From positions 26,202,137 to 26,266,136 of the forward strand of contig OX465104.1 of NCBI GenBank assembly GCA_949987565.1: DNA of 64,000 nt, written 5' to 3'. Below are positions 1 through 12,522 of the stretch, piece by piece (position 1 is the first letter of the stretch; each line of letters opens with the position of its first letter). The position numbers and the translations under genes were made by a program. This DNA comes from Luidia sarsii. Its lineage: Eukaryota; Echinodermata; Asteroidea; Paxillosida; Luidiidae. The notes under the pieces were generated by a model. It was given only the letters and a program-made list of their open reading frames with translations. It ran no database searches and was not told where the DNA came from.

Positions 1-3000
1 TGGACCAGAAGTGAAGGTAGCCAGCCTCACTGGAGATCAGCACAGCGCCCTCTGTCAGTCCTTTGTGGAGAATGCGGCTCTTCAAGTAAAGAATCTTATC
101 CACAGGTGCTTGTTGAAATCTTGAAGGAGAAACCAAAAGCAGTCATTATATCAGGACCTATGAGACATTAAACATCGTCGGCAAAGGTTAGCTGATAACA
201 TGTATTTGGGAAGGCTGCCATCTAAGGGCTGGATAGCTCGTCAGATGGTAAAAGCACTGGTATGCAAAACCAAAGGTTTCGGGTTGAAGTCCCGGTCCAT
301 TCTAGTTTTTCTTTGAAATTTGTCAACAAATCTTTATTTAAAGTAATACAAAAATGGTTGAATTGCTTCTGACTGACGCCCCACCCCACAGAGACTAGTT
401 GACTATTAGGGAAGCCCAACATCTAAGCGCTAGGTAGCTCAGATGGAAGAGCACTAGTACATTAATCCAGAGGTCTCGGGTTCAAGTCCCAGTCCAGTCA
501 AAGTTTTCTTTGCCAAATTTTCAATTGATATAAAAATGTTGCAAACTGCTCACTGACTTAAATTACACAAATTGAAATCTCTAAATTATTTTAGAGGGCC
601 TAGTTTTTCCAGTCCTTGAAGGAACTTTCTCAAAGGCAATTTTTTATAAAGTAAAAAGGCTTTATTTTCTCAAATAAGGTTCTAGTTATCAAACAAGTTC
701 TATTTGGTCCGTAGCTCTTTCCCTTCAGAAATGCCTTTGTGGTGTTTTGCAGGTTCGAGTTGGGTGATACCTTAGGTTCTATATGCAGTGAGACTTTTAC
801 CTGGATGGCTGTCTTTGTCTGCCTTGCTGTCTTGTATTGGGTCTTGAACCTCTGGATGTGTAGTTAGAAAATCTTGAGGAGGATCTATTATCTGATAACC
901 GTTCCTCCTTGATCGATGTCCAGGTTTCATTTGTTTGCCCCGCAGACAAGAAAGCTTCTTTGAGTCGTCTGCTTCTGAAAGTGGACAAAAAGGAAAACTG
1001 CACTTCAAAAAGAATCAAGTAAGGAGTAAATGATTTTAGTTGTGAGTTACAATTGATTAGATGAGTCTCAAAAGTTAGAGGGCCTAATTTTGATCCTAGC
1101 AGGACCTTTCTCAAAGTCAAAGGGAGAAAGGTCTTGCTAGGATCGAAACGTCAGGCCCTCTTACTTTTGAGATTTATGTATTGCAGGTCAATTTTAGTTA
1201 GTGAGCAGTTTGCAACAGGTTGTTGTATCTACTTCTTGATTCGATGAGTTGATATTTTTGGATGAATTGATGCTGAAATAAGTGATGATTTGATGATTAG
1301 ATATTCATAGCTTCAGATAGCAGAGCTTTGATATGAATTTTAATCTGCCAGTCTGTCAAATATTCAGTAACTCAGTTTCACATTTCCTGGTCAGTTTTTA
1401 TCTTTGATTTCCTGAAAAGTGGCCTGCCTAAATGCTTGAAACATCCCCTTGATGGAAGGTATTTGATTATGACTGCTGCTTACGCTTGGCATGACTGCCC
1501 TTTCCTCAGTCGAATGAAGATGGTTTCTGTCTCCACACTCCAGACGATGATTTCTCCATCGAAGCAGGCCGTTGCTAGTAGGTTAGGAGGACAGTAGTCC
1601 ACTGCCAGGATGTCATCTTGATGTATCTGACCTCCCTTCCAACTGGTGTCTGCCTTCACCAGTAATGTCTGCAGAAAGCACAAAGACACTCACCTCTTTA
1701 AAGAATGCTACACCAAATATCCTGGACAAAATTCTTCATAGTCAACTACAAATTCGAGGTACGAAATGTGAAAGTTTTATTTGCCATGTTTCACAATCTC
1801 AAAATTTAGTGGGGCTGACGTTTCGATCCTAGCAGGACCTTTCTCAAAGGTCCTGCTAGGATCGAAACGTCAGCCCCACTAAATATTGAGATTTGCATTT
1901 CAGTAATTTTAGTCAGTAAGCTGTTTGCAACATTTGTGTATGCTACTCTGTTTCACAATCGTTATACCTGTAGCTGACAAACCGATTCCTAGCAGGACTT
2001 CTCTCACAGGTATAGACCTGTTTGCCTTTGAGAAAGGTCTAGCTAGGATGGTTTGTATCCCAAATCGTTGAGAAACCTCATTGAATTACATTCTCCTCGA
2101 CTCGAACATCATGACATATCTATGATGCAACGCGGTACCCACCACTATAAATTATTCAAATCCACCACACGACCTCGACCAGTTCGGTGGTCCAGTGGTT
2201 AAGACGTCCATACTAGAATTTGGGAGTCGCGGGTTCGAATCCTGCCCGAGCTGCCTGAAATATTTTGATCAGGCACCGTGCAAATCACTGAGCACTGATT
2301 TGAAATCCAAATCTTTCAGTCATCATGACTTACATCTGTATCCCTGTCATCATAGAAGACAATCTGTCGACTCCATCCCACAGCCAAGATTCCTTTCTTT
2401 TTGCCCAGAGAGACCAAGCCAGTCACTTCTGCCTCTGCCACAGGTTCAAACTGGTTGATGCTGTGTCCATTCTGGAAGTTCCAAACCTGGTAAATAGAAA
2501 GTGAAGATAATGTGAGACTCATGAGGCTAAAGTCCAATAAGTATGGGAAACCAGTGGAGATGAATCTTTGTCTGTGCTTTAGCTTCTAGTGATGCGTCTC
2601 AATGATCAATAAGGATAGTTATAGGTATTCTTACAATGATGAGATTGGCAAAGCAATCTTTTAAAGAAATTACCGTAGCACATTTACAATAATCCTTTCA
2701 TAAAAATGTTGGGCATTCTGTTTTGCTTCCAACAAGTCTTTCTTAAAAGGCAAATTGCTTTCGAAGGACAATTCCTGCTGGGATAGAAATGTTAGAAATT
2801 GTTCAAAGTTTGTAAACCGGTTTGCACCATTTCTCGGTTGCTATAGTAACTTTTACTTAGTTTTAAAACTCAGATTGACTAGAGGTCAGATTTAGTCTGG
2901 TACCTTGATCGTTCCATTGCGTGCACCAGATACCAGTTTCCTGCCCGTTGTGTTGAACACCATGCTGGTAATATCTTCCTTGTTATGAGCTTCCATGATG

Positions 3001-6000
3001 GAGAAGGATTTCACACCAGAGCTCAGGTCCCAGACGGTGATGGTCGAATCATCGGCTGCTGTGGCGATCTGGTAAGAAGCACGGAATGTGTTTTATTTGT
3101 TACCACGTTTTTCACTTCAGCAATATCATCTGTTTTCCAAACTTGTCTCTAGGGGTGTTAGGGCTATCAATTAATTGAGTTAATGATTATTTGTGTTAAA
3201 ATATCTCTGAAATATTTTGATTTTAGCAGTCTTAAAGAAATTCAAAGAATCAGTGACAAAAACCGTCTCTCTAAGTCATTTTCCAATATCTGACAGTATA
3301 TCAAAAGTGACAAACATCTGACCAAGTGTATCAGCTATCATAGGAATACAGTATTGTTCTAACAAAATGACTTGGATTGCCTTTGAACTAGATTTGTTAT
3401 TCTTTTTAGACTTGCTGTTGTTGAGAATCATTTCAATAAACAATTTTTTATTTCTCCAAATTGTATCCCACTGTAGCAATACCTGTTTAAAGAATGAGTT
3501 GTAGATGGCACAACACAGTTGCGCTTTATGAGTGACTGGTACCCTGCGATTGGACAGCTCCATCTTGCCCAGCTTGACCGTACTAATGTAATCACCGCAG
3601 CAGGCAACCAGTGACCGTTGATGCAGGATGAGACAGCTGGAGCCATACTCAGGTGAGCGGAGATGTTGTAGACAGGGGAATCGCACTGGGTATGTCTGAA
3701 GGCAGGAGTATTCCTTCAGGTCCCAGACTTTGATGATCTGTCACGTGATGAAAACATTGGTCATTGGATACCATAAGCGGTCTGTCATCAGGTCACCAGT
3801 GGAAGAACAGCATCAATTAAGTTACCAATGGAGGTATCAGATAAGACTATAGGTCTGCATGGTGGAAATGCTAAGTGGAAGATTTACAGTGTAAAACTAT
3901 GTAGCACTTCTCTTTCAAGAAGGAGTGTGGCTCTAACTCTTTTCAGAGCCACACTCCTTCTTGAAAGAGAAGCGCTACATGGTGTCACCACAAACCTTCA
4001 AGGTATCCTATGCTCAGTACACTCATATCAGAAATTGATTCAATTTTGATGTCAAGTGATAAACAAACATGATGGAAACTGATCACTGATTTGAATGACC
4101 CAAATGCAAATATCAAGATTATTGAGTGCCCGACATTTGGATCCTAGCAGGACCTTTGTGAATGCCTCTCAGAATGGACCTGCTAGAATTGAAACGTCAG
4201 GCCCTGTAGAATGTATTCTAATGTCCATCTACTTACCCCATCCTTGGCATAGGAGTAGACATGCGCAGTGGCTTCGTTGATGGCGACCCCAACCACGGTC
4301 ATCATGTGACCCATCATGCAAGCTGTGGCTCTCTCCTGGACAAACGGATTCCACAGGTGCACGCTGTGGTCAATGCTTCCTGTTGCGATGACGTTCAGGG
4401 TTTTGTTGAAGTCAAAACACTCAACTCCCTTACTCATCTTGAAGGTATACGTCTTCTTCTTCCTCTGTGTGTCCATCAGGACAAGGGATGTGGTCTTACT
4501 TCCACTGGATGAGATGATGGAGTCGTTGTCATGGAGGTAGCGGACCTTACGGACTAGTTCCTTGTGGATTGCGGGGAGTAGGGTGTGACGGACATAGCGG
4601 CTGTGATTGAGCAGATCCTGGAGGAGATGAGAGAGGAGCCCGGAGAGAAGATCGAAGTAGAGGAATGAGGTCAAGAATTTTTTTAGGATGACTGCAAACA
4701 GTCGACTAGCTCGCAGACCATTCGGCAAAGCAGTGAGCATACAGTGCTAATTATACGGCGATTTGGGTCCAAAACCCCCATTGAAGTACAAAGTAACTGA
4801 CTTCAAAACCATGGCTTCTATGTCTCATTCCATTTCATTGTCTTTCAGAACACATCGTTTACTTCCTGAGAACAAGATATGTCTCGACTCTGCCAAAGGT
4901 CAGGTATGTTGTTGCTTTTGACTAAGGCCGTGTCCGAATCTGTTGTCTAGAGCTACGGCTAGATCTTTGCTCCATTGGAAACACACAGGGATGCGAAGAC
5001 GTTAGCCATAGCCATAGCTCTGGAAGCCCGTTTTGGACACGACCTAATGCAATGAATGCCACATTGAAGGTCACAGACCGTACTGGAGTCCAAAGTCATT
5101 GTTTCAACGATCCAGGATTCATGTGTAGCTTTGGCCAATGAATTGATCAAGGCGATTCCTTCTCCTTCCCTGCTCACCTGGGCCCATATTTTCTTGACTC
5201 CTTCTTTGTCTGTGAAGGGAGTCTCAAATAGCTTCTCCAAGGGTTTGATGAAATGGTAGAGGTGAATAGATCCTAGATCATCACCGACGATCAGTAGGGA
5301 TTCTGCTGATGGATGCTTTAGAGGAAAAGAGAAAGTAAAGACGATTGAGATGAGCCCAAAGTTAGCGGGTCACTTCACAAAGTACTCAAACTAACCTTGA
5401 TATAAAAATATTGCAATCTGCTTACTGATTTGCAAACTTCAAGCACTTGATAGGGTCACTTTTTGTTTAGATCCTATGGATGTTTCTCAAAGGAAGGCAG
5501 ACAGGAAACATCAAGCACTCTACATTGTTTTGCAAATAATCTTCTTCACCGACTTTATCCTCCACTTGATAATTTTCAATAAGGATGTTTTTTTTACTAT
5601 ATTTCAAATACTAGCTTTTTCGTAGTAACCGTATTTCGTCGTTATTTCTTGTCATCCTGTAATACTCTTAATAGGATTCAAGATTGTAGATATTTTATTT
5701 ACCTTAGGGTCATACCAATAGTCCATACAAACTGGAACATCTGTAAGAGCTGAGAACGAAAGATAAACATTTTAAAATGCTAATTTTATAATCGCAAGCA
5801 TTCAGTCAGACAATCGTTTTAAACAAACGATAAATAGAGCAATTATCAAAAGATCATTTTTTTTCATAATTCTTAGAGTAATTATTCAAAAGCAACAAAA
5901 TCATTTCCATTTTTGGCCAGGCATAGATCTGTTGAGCTTACCATACAGATGGAAGTCTTCACAGAAAGTTGCAGGGCAAGATATATCCCAGAATCTGAGA

Positions 6001-9000
6001 TCTCTGCCCGTTGAGCTAATGACTAGTTTATTAGCGTTGCCCATGAGGGTGATGTCTGTGTACCAGGTCTTGCACCGTCTCTTAGAGGCACGGGGATCTT
6101 CACACTCAGTCTTGAGTTCATAGCAACGTTCAACGTGGAGATAGTGTGCATCTAGAATACACAGGACGCCTTCCTGAAGGTGGGAAGAAGGAGGGACTTA
6201 AGATGCCTTATCTAAGACATGCTTTAAAAAGATAATACTCAGCAAACAGCATGTGATACAAATGGCATTGATATGAAAAATGCATACATCAGCACTATTA
6301 ATTCAAACAAAAAAGATAAATATACTCTTAAGACATCAAAATGTAAAAGAGGTTTTCTTGTTTAAATATTTCAATTGAATACATATCTAATCTTTGTTTT
6401 CTGAGTTTTTAGTAGTGCGTTGTTGGGGACATTGACATGGCTTAATTTAAGTCGAGATGTAAGACACTATTAGGGGGCCTATCTAATTGACCGTTCAATC
6501 AAATGTACTGAGGATTTGTTCACCATTATTCGATTAAAATGCTCTTACCTTACTAAGAGTGACATATCTTGAAGGGTTTTCCAGAGATATTACACACTGT
6601 ATTATCTCTTGCTGCAAACAATAAGAAAATTGTTAAGAATGAAACTATTACTATTTACATCTCAAAATTTAGTGGGCCTGACGTTTCGATCCAAGCAGGA
6701 CCTTTCTATTTACAGTAAATTTGAAAAATGGAAGAAAACTTCGACTGGACCAGGACTTGAACCCGAGACCTCTGGTTTTGCCTACCAGCGCTCTTACCAT
6801 CTGAGCTATCCAGCCCTTAGATAGTGACATTTTCTAAATATATTGCAATCTTTGCTTTTCTAAATACATGTAGATCAAATCTCACAACAGAATTGGTTGA
6901 TTATCTTGTAAGATAGATGAGCTGGTTACCTTATTCTGAGTGAGATGTCTAAAGTGGGGTTCGTTCTTGAATGGTATATCTCTCCTCACGTTGTCATTCT
7001 CACGATAGTGTAGAAGCATATACGTGCAGAACTCATTCCAATCCACCATACCATCGGCTGAGGTATCCACCTGTTAAATCAAGAATGAAGATTGAGGAGT
7101 TGTCTATGTGACTCTCACCACAGTAACCTATACTACATCCTCACCATCACCACTCACCAATAACTACTCACCACTTACAATCACCACTCCCTACTCATCA
7201 CCTTAACCACTCCACACTCACCATCACCACTCACCATCACCTCTCCCCACTCACCATCACCACTCACCATCACCACTAACCTTCACCACTCACCACTCAC
7301 CACTCACCATCACCACTCACCATCACCACTCACCATTTACCACTCACCTTCACCACTCACCACCCATCACTCACCATCACCACTCACCATCACCACTAAC
7401 CTTCACCACTCACCACTCACCATCACCATTCACCATCACCACTCACCATTTACCACTCACCTTCACCACTCACCACTCACCATCACCACTAACCTTCACC
7501 ACTCACCACTCACCATTACCATTCACCATCACCACTCACCATTTACCACTCACCTTCACCACTCACCACTCATCACTCACCATCACCACTCACCTTCACC
7601 ACTCACCACTCATCACTCACCATCACCACTCACCCCTCGTCATCACCACTCACCATCACCACTCACCATCACCGCTCACCACTCACCATCACCACTCCCC
7701 ACTCACCTTCGTAAAGAGGTTTTCCATCTGTGCATCCCATGCCGTTGTCTTGAAGAGGCTGTGAATCATCTCCTTGAACTCCTTGACGGTCACGTTCCCT
7801 GACTCCCTCTTGACTATTCTGCCGGGAGTCACGAAGCCGTCAGGGGGCATGTCGTCCGTGGGCTGATGCTTGGCAAACTTCTCCATCAGCGCCTTCAAGT
7901 GATGCAGTTTAATCTGATCCTCGAAACGGACCGTGTCATCTTTCTCAATGCTGAATAGACAAGATGAAAAAACCCCGAAAACACATTCCAATTATGGGGT
8001 GGCTTAATTCACACTGAAAAAAGCCAATTCATGGCGTATGGGTGTTGGCGAGAATTTGAAGAGCAGATCTTTGTCTTTGCGTGTATTCCTGGTTCAAATC
8101 GATCACCCAAATAGTCTTATTAACGCATCAATTGGCAGACGAAACAAGTGTCCGTAAAAGAAACAAGCGTCACCTGACAGAAAGAAAGGTTTAATTTTTT
8201 AGAGAGGAATGATGTCTTGATTGTGTATAATGGGTTTTGAGCATACTGTATTATTGAGTTGCAGGATGTTTCCACAAATGTGGCAATGTTCTCTCGTGCT
8301 TTGCAAAAAAAGGAATATCGTGTTGTCAAGCAATCGCTATTTGCCCAAGACGATGCATTGTAATTAGAAGGTTTTGGGCTTGATTATCAGAACTCCAATT
8401 TAAAAAGCCAGACTTCAAGACAGCTATAGTCATGGTTGGGTTTTTGAGCATTAAAGATGAGCGGTTATTGCTCAGTCTTCTGCTTACTCCTCGACCCGTT
8501 CACTCCACCGAGGTTTTGGGGTTTCTATCTCCGCCTTTTGTTAGTTTCTCTCGAGTAAACGCTGCCCCACAAAGGCAGACTTTTCCACCAGGTTAGTTTG
8601 TTGCTCCCAACAAGCTCCACGCAACAATACAAAGGTTGCAGGCAACACCCCGCGCAGATCTGGCTCCCTTATCGTCTGCCTCCTCCTTCCTAGAGCTCAA
8701 AGGAGCAGGTAGCCTAAAGCTCCTTTGCAGATATCGCAGCCGGACAAACAAACTACTTCATGAATCTGCCAACTTGTTTATCTTTCACTCCGTTTAATTA
8801 CTTCCGCCAATACATCGGGCCGCTTCTCCTGATAAGAGAGTCGTACTTTACTCATTTATCGATAATAGACCTGATAATTGCACCGAGGTGGAACATAATG
8901 AATAAATAATGAAATGTGTCCACGTCATCGCATTGTGTTTGGTGAGTCAAGGACTGAAGCTTGTTACGCGTTTACAGCAATTAGCAGATGCATAATAATG

Positions 9001-10579
9001 TGCTTAGAATGCAGGTGTATGCACGTATACTGAGTGTTCTCAAACCATGTTTACCTGATCTATACGTGTTCCAATGGAGAAGTAGGCCTACAGCCATGGA
9101 TGAAGGCCTCCACTAGGGACTAATGGTTTAATCATTTGCGTCAGATTTGTTTTATTCCTACTTCCACTGTAATCAGAATATCTTTTTTATTTTAATCATA
9201 GAAATGGAATGTCAAACATTTGGAGGGCCTGATGTGTCGATCCTAACTGGAGCTTTCTGAAAGGTAGAATTGCGGAAAGTAAGAGAAGAAATGCGGCTGA
9301 AATGTTGGACATGTGTGGACCAGTAGGGGCCTATACACTGTATTATAGGCCTACTCAGCTATATACACTCTGCAGTTTTCATGTTCATTTTGTAAGGCCG
9401 ACATTTCTTCGAATTCCCTCTTTGTAAACATCTACCCTGCTTCGCTCCATTTATCCTTCACGTTTGAATTGTCTTTCATTCTATCGTCATCTTTTATTTC
9501 TCTGTCACCATCACCAATACAGAAATAGTTCAACTTGGATTAATAAGCCAGAAATGTGTAGGCGAAAAATAATGATTTCAGAAAGTCGGATTCTCGAGCA
9601 AAAATCGATTCTTCTTGTGCATTAATGAGATGGATTGGTAGTGCACTATAGTTATAACCGCTTAACTATTGTCTTTTCGTTTATTGTATACAATTTCATC
9701 AATTTTTGGATAGGTTTAATCTTGCTGGCAGCGATATGCACTTGAGTTATGTCTCGTTCAGCACCATAGTAACCACTGCACATTAGGTAGAAGTCAAGCG
9801 ATGAGCAAATACCAACATAGACTCCAGTACCCAGTAATACTCAGCCATCCTTACGGACAGGGTTAATGGTACACTAGGCCCTACATTTTTACATCACGTT
9901 CATAAAAAGGACTGCATATTTACCTCTTCCCCTATTAATTGGAGCTATTTGCGCACGATGTACCCGATAAAAGAATCGTATAAACACCCAATTCAGAACG
10001 AGTAAGCTGACATCATAAAACCCCACACCTACGCTCTCAGAAAATGATAGAAGCCGCGTATAATTATGTTAATTTGGAAAACCTGCGATGGCTTAAACAG
10101 TATGTCATTAATAATAATACAACCTGTCCCGCAATATGCGTCCCAGGAAGACGATTTCATTCATTGTGCTAGCATGTTTAATTTTCTAACCGAAAAATAC
10201 TAAAAAGTCATTATTTTTGCAGCAGTTCCTTCATTTATTTCCATGCTACAAACTGCTGACTTATGCCATAGTGCTCTATGCTTATACTTATGACCGAAAT
10301 GAAGAGCTCAGGACAGGACGATTCATTCCTGGCAGGCCCTTTCTCAAAGGTAGATAATTCTGCCTTTGAGAAAAGTCTGTCTTCATCCAAATGTCAGACT
10401 GTCTAGATTTAGAGTGCCATGCACACGTTTCGATCATCCGTGGACCTTTCCCAAAGCGATACAATCCGATGATTCTAGTATCTTAAATTTCATGTTTTTT
10501 ATGCCACACTGCTAACTCTTTCTTACCTTTCCTCATCCACACTCACATCGCTTTCGCTCTCCGACGAATATAAATCCAT
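1..10579 (-). CDS. WDR49/WDY-type EF-hand WD40-repeat protein (3' end off the window)
   Basis: Fourteen phase-consistent exons, in gene order: 10527-10579 (start ATG), 7707-7950, 6930-7070, 6549-6611, 5942-6173, 5703-5749, 5178-5315, 4237-4617, 3483-3737, 2904-3068, 2334-2486, 1484-1668, 801-974, 1-119 (partial); about 783 residues visible. The acidic N-terminus is MDLYSSESESDVSVDEE. A canonical EF-hand loop spans residues 101-112 (DTSADGMVDWNE: D101, S103, D105, E112). WD40 blades follow, marked by LRFWDI, VHLWNP, IKVWDL, ITVWDL, VWNF, IIVWSV and LHFWS. The order of blades and phrases such as WKGG..HQDDIL and DGEIIVW match the WDR49/EFCAB8/Drosophila WDY family, which is mostly linked to cilia or testis. 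The biochemical role is not known from sequence. Exon 13 is Ser/Arg/Gln-rich and is the least certain. C-terminal blades lie left of the window. Confidence 0.9.
203..318 (+). mobile_element. tRNA-derived SINE, family A
   Basis: tRNA-like box A (TAGCTCGTCAGATGG) and box B (CGGGTTGAAGTCC) are separated as in a tRNA, then AGTTTTTCTTTG. It is preceded by the family's conserved GGGAAGGCTGCCATCTAAG module. Boxes are mutated and the cloverleaf does not close, so it is a SINE and not a tRNA gene. Confidence 0.75.
354..513 (+). mobile_element. tRNA-derived SINE, family A (near full length)
   Basis: Head module CTTCTGACTGACGCCCCAC, then GACTAGTTGACTAT, then tRNA-like box A (TAGCTCAGATGGAAGAGC) and box B (GGGTTCAAGTCCC), ending AAGTTTTCTTTGCC. 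Directly downstream of another family A copy. Confidence 0.8.
1063..1226. mobile_element. Fold-back element, both arms present
   Basis: The left arm contains GATCCTAGCAGGACCTTTCT and the right arm its complement AGAAAGGTCTTGCTAGGATC, followed by CGAAACGTCAGGCCCTC and the terminal GTGAGCAGTTTGCAAC. WDR49-like intron between exons 12 and 13. Confidence 0.85.
1796..1950. mobile_element. Fold-back element, almost perfect short hairpin
   Basis: AGTGGGGCTGACGTTTCGAT and its reverse complement meet at a shared CTTTCTCAAAGG centre, so the core is a hairpin with almost no loop. The right side continues to the usual AGCTGTTTGCAACATT end. A further damaged partial copy lies at 1985-2055. Confidence 0.85.
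2089..2280 (+). mobile_element. tRNA-derived SINE, family B (copy 1)
   Basis: Box A-like GTGGTCCAGTGGTTAAGACG and box B GGGTTCGAATCC are preceded by a conserved CATTCTCCTCGAC...GCGGTACCC...CGACCTCGACCAG leader. The same arrangement, leader included, recurs at 37047-37215. The copy ends about 50 bp from WDR49-like exon 11. Confidence 0.8.
3899..3980. repeat. 36-bp-arm palindrome resembling a folded-back histone 3' end
   Basis: Arms 3899-3934 and 3945-3980 are complementary with one mismatch around a 10-nt loop (AACTCTTTTC). On the plus strand the centre reads CTCTTTTCAGAGCCAC, the same string found in the histone H3 stem-loop at 33.4 kb, and it is followed by CTTGAAAGAGAAG, which resembles a histone downstream element. 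Located in the WDR49-like intron between exons 8 and 9. Confidence 0.8.
4926..5044. mobile_element. Small terminal-inverted-repeat element (MITE-like)
   Basis: The ends GGCCGTGTCCGAA and TTTTGGACACGACC are imperfect inverted repeats about 120 bp apart. Inside are a second pair of inverted motifs (AGAGCTACGGCTAG and TAGCCATAGCTCT). A related GGACACGG end lies near 23270. It sits in a WDR49-like intron and has no coding capacity. Confidence 0.5.
6715..6835 (-). mobile_element. tRNA-derived SINE, family A, minus orientation
   Basis: Reverse complement shows GGCTGGATAGCTCAGATGG (box A) and GGTCTCGGGTTCAAGTCC (box B). A truncated arm of the fold-back element (6658-6712) is fused to its side. Confidence 0.75.
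7130..7706. repeat. CACCATCACCACTCAC degenerate minisatellite at a 5' splice site
   Basis: About 580 bp of degenerate 6-13 bp units built from CACCAT, CACCACT and CACTCAC. It fills the start of intron 2 of the WDR49-like gene and abuts the exon 2 donor. Read in gene sense the array is GTGAGTGGTGATG-like, so it holds more than 30 GTGAG donor-like strings directly after the real donor (exon end AAG, then GTGAGTGG). Confidence 0.95.
7951..10526 (-). other. Intron 1 of the WDR49-like gene
   Basis: I see no second gene here. It holds scattered short matches to the fold-back element (around 9220-9260 and 10310-10400) and a GC-richer stretch at 8470-8760 without an open frame. The 17-codon first coding exon at 10527-10579 is supported by a good donor and by matching phase with exon 2. 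Confidence 0.6.
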
Positions 10580-11294
10580 TTCATCCTCCGTAATTTGTCA
10601 ATTTCACAAGTCAAGTTTGATGATGGTAGACGATGTGATTCTTTGTGTGGTGTTATCCGATGCGCTCATTGATAATCCAAGCGATTTGACATGACTGAGG
10701 ACCAGGCTACAACATCATTTAAAACTGAGTGATGGAGACGGCAAAACACGTGTTAGAGTGAGACTGAGAGAAAAAAATTACCACTGTGTGAAAACTGAAT
10801 GCATGAATTGTCGGCCAACCACGAGTTGAAGGCATGATCTGGCTTCACATTGATGGGAAGTTGTAGCATGGAGCTAGCTCCATAGTTGTACCGATGCTAG
10901 CTATAGCATCCAAGCTAGAGTGTTGTACTGTAGCATCCGATCTAGAGTGGTAGCTGGAGTGGAAGTCTATGCACAACCATACACCTCCCGGCTTCATTAT
11001 CCGACTGTCCAGTATAACAGACTATTCATTCACATCACAACCTGACCCCATATCTACAATTCCCTCCCTGGAAATCGACTTGAAATAGCCCTGTAGTATC
11101 AACGGCTGCTTTGTGGGATGTTTACAAGTTTCCGGGAGACCTTGTGGTAGAGAGAAAGATCAAGTTCTGCTGGGAGTCGACACCGATGTATTGCGGGGCT
11201 ATGGAGTGTCGAGTCACGTTCCTCTAACACGGGACATCATGACTCCACAATGCACGACCGTCACTTGACACTGAATCAACACTCCCCTCCAGTA

Positions 11295-11785
11295 TACGTA
11301 GAGAGGGGGAAAAGAGAGGGAGAGGGAGGGAGAGAGACGGAGGGAGAGGGAGAGGGATGGAGAGAGACGGAGGGAGAGGGAGAGGGATGGAGAGAGGATT
11401 AGGGAGAGGGATGAAGTGGTAGGAAGATGGAGGAGGTGGAGAGGGAGAGAAGAAGATTGAGAAGCAGGTGGAGAGTGAGAGAGACAGGGAGAGAGAGAGG
11501 GGGAGGGGGAGAGAGTGAAAAAGAGAGGGAGAGAGTGAGAGAGAGGGAGAAAGAGACATAGGGGGAGAGAAGAAGGAAGAGAAGAGAAGGGATGGAGAGG
11601 GAGAGAGGGGAGGGAGAGGAAGGAAGAGGAAGGAAGAGAACAGAATGGATGGCGAGGGGAGAGAGGGAGGAAGAGGGAGACATGAGTGGAGAGGGAGAGG
11701 GAGAAAGGGAGAACTACTAGAGAGATAGAGAGGAGGAAAGAGAGGAAGAAAGAGAGGGATGGGGAGATAGAGAGCCCAGCCAGGG
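11295..11785. repeat. Purine-rich GAGAGGGA low-complexity block
   Basis: Almost 500 bp of GAGAGG/GGGAGAGA on the plus strand. The long Ser/Pro/Leu open frames on the other strand are low-complexity artefacts. Intergenic. Confidence 0.95.
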
Positions 11786-12189
11786 CTGCTCTGTCTCGAG
11801 AGGTGGTTGTTGAGTTTTGATTAAAACCACGGAGTCAATGTTTGCAGTATGCGATGCATAGCGTTCCCTTTGAGGTCTCGACACACATTTGACAGTATAC
11901 CTGTGTTTGATACATGTCTACACCGTTGGATGAAGCGTGAATATATTTATGGCATTATAATTTCATTCCAGATTATGTTCCTATGTCTTTCCATCATTTT
12001 TGTTTAGCATATAATTGCATTTGTATACCGGTACACCGATTTCAAGCCAACTTAACGTCTAACTAATTGTTCAACTATGATAACTTTGTTTTGAAAATCA
12101 AAACATGGGGAATGCAGTAATGCTCGAACGTCATCAGCAGGTGTTAATATTAAAAGTACAATCAAATTAAGTGAAGGAAAAGTGACTGG

Positions 12190-12290
12190 GAATAAAAAAA
12201 GACCGGACCGGGACTTGAACCCGAGACCCCTGGATTCACGTATCGGCGCTCTGACCAACTGGGCTATCCAGTGTTCCAACCTTTCAATCT
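12190..12290 (-). mobile_element. tRNA-derived SINE, family A, minus orientation
   Basis: The reverse complement contains GGATAGCCCAGTTGGTCAGA (box A-like) and CGGGTTCAAGTCCCGGTCC (box B). More tRNA-like than other copies but still without a closed acceptor stem. Confidence 0.7.
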
Positions 12291-12522
12291 AGTTTAATAC
12301 ACGTACATAAGGTTAGAAAATCACCATGTTAATCTTTCTGCTATGGACACATTCAGATATATATGCTACTCCGACCCGCGGTTTTGTATGTTCTACGAAT
12401 ACTTTATTACCAACACTTCTTGCTTTTGTCTTTCCACATGCAGGAGTTATATGTGGCTACATTGTGTAGCCATCCAACCCGATCCAAGTCACCAAGTAGT
12501 TGAGCCCAAGAACATGTACATG

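Noticed and set aside
410..510. tRNA genes suggested by box A and box B motifs (also at 2178, 6740, 12195, 37114, 43440)
   Set aside because: Acceptor stems do not pair and copies share non-tRNA heads and tails, so they are SINEs.
11224..11683. Long minus-strand Ser/Pro/Leu open frames
   Set aside because: They are translations of the GAGAGG low-complexity block; no splice signals or conserved residues.
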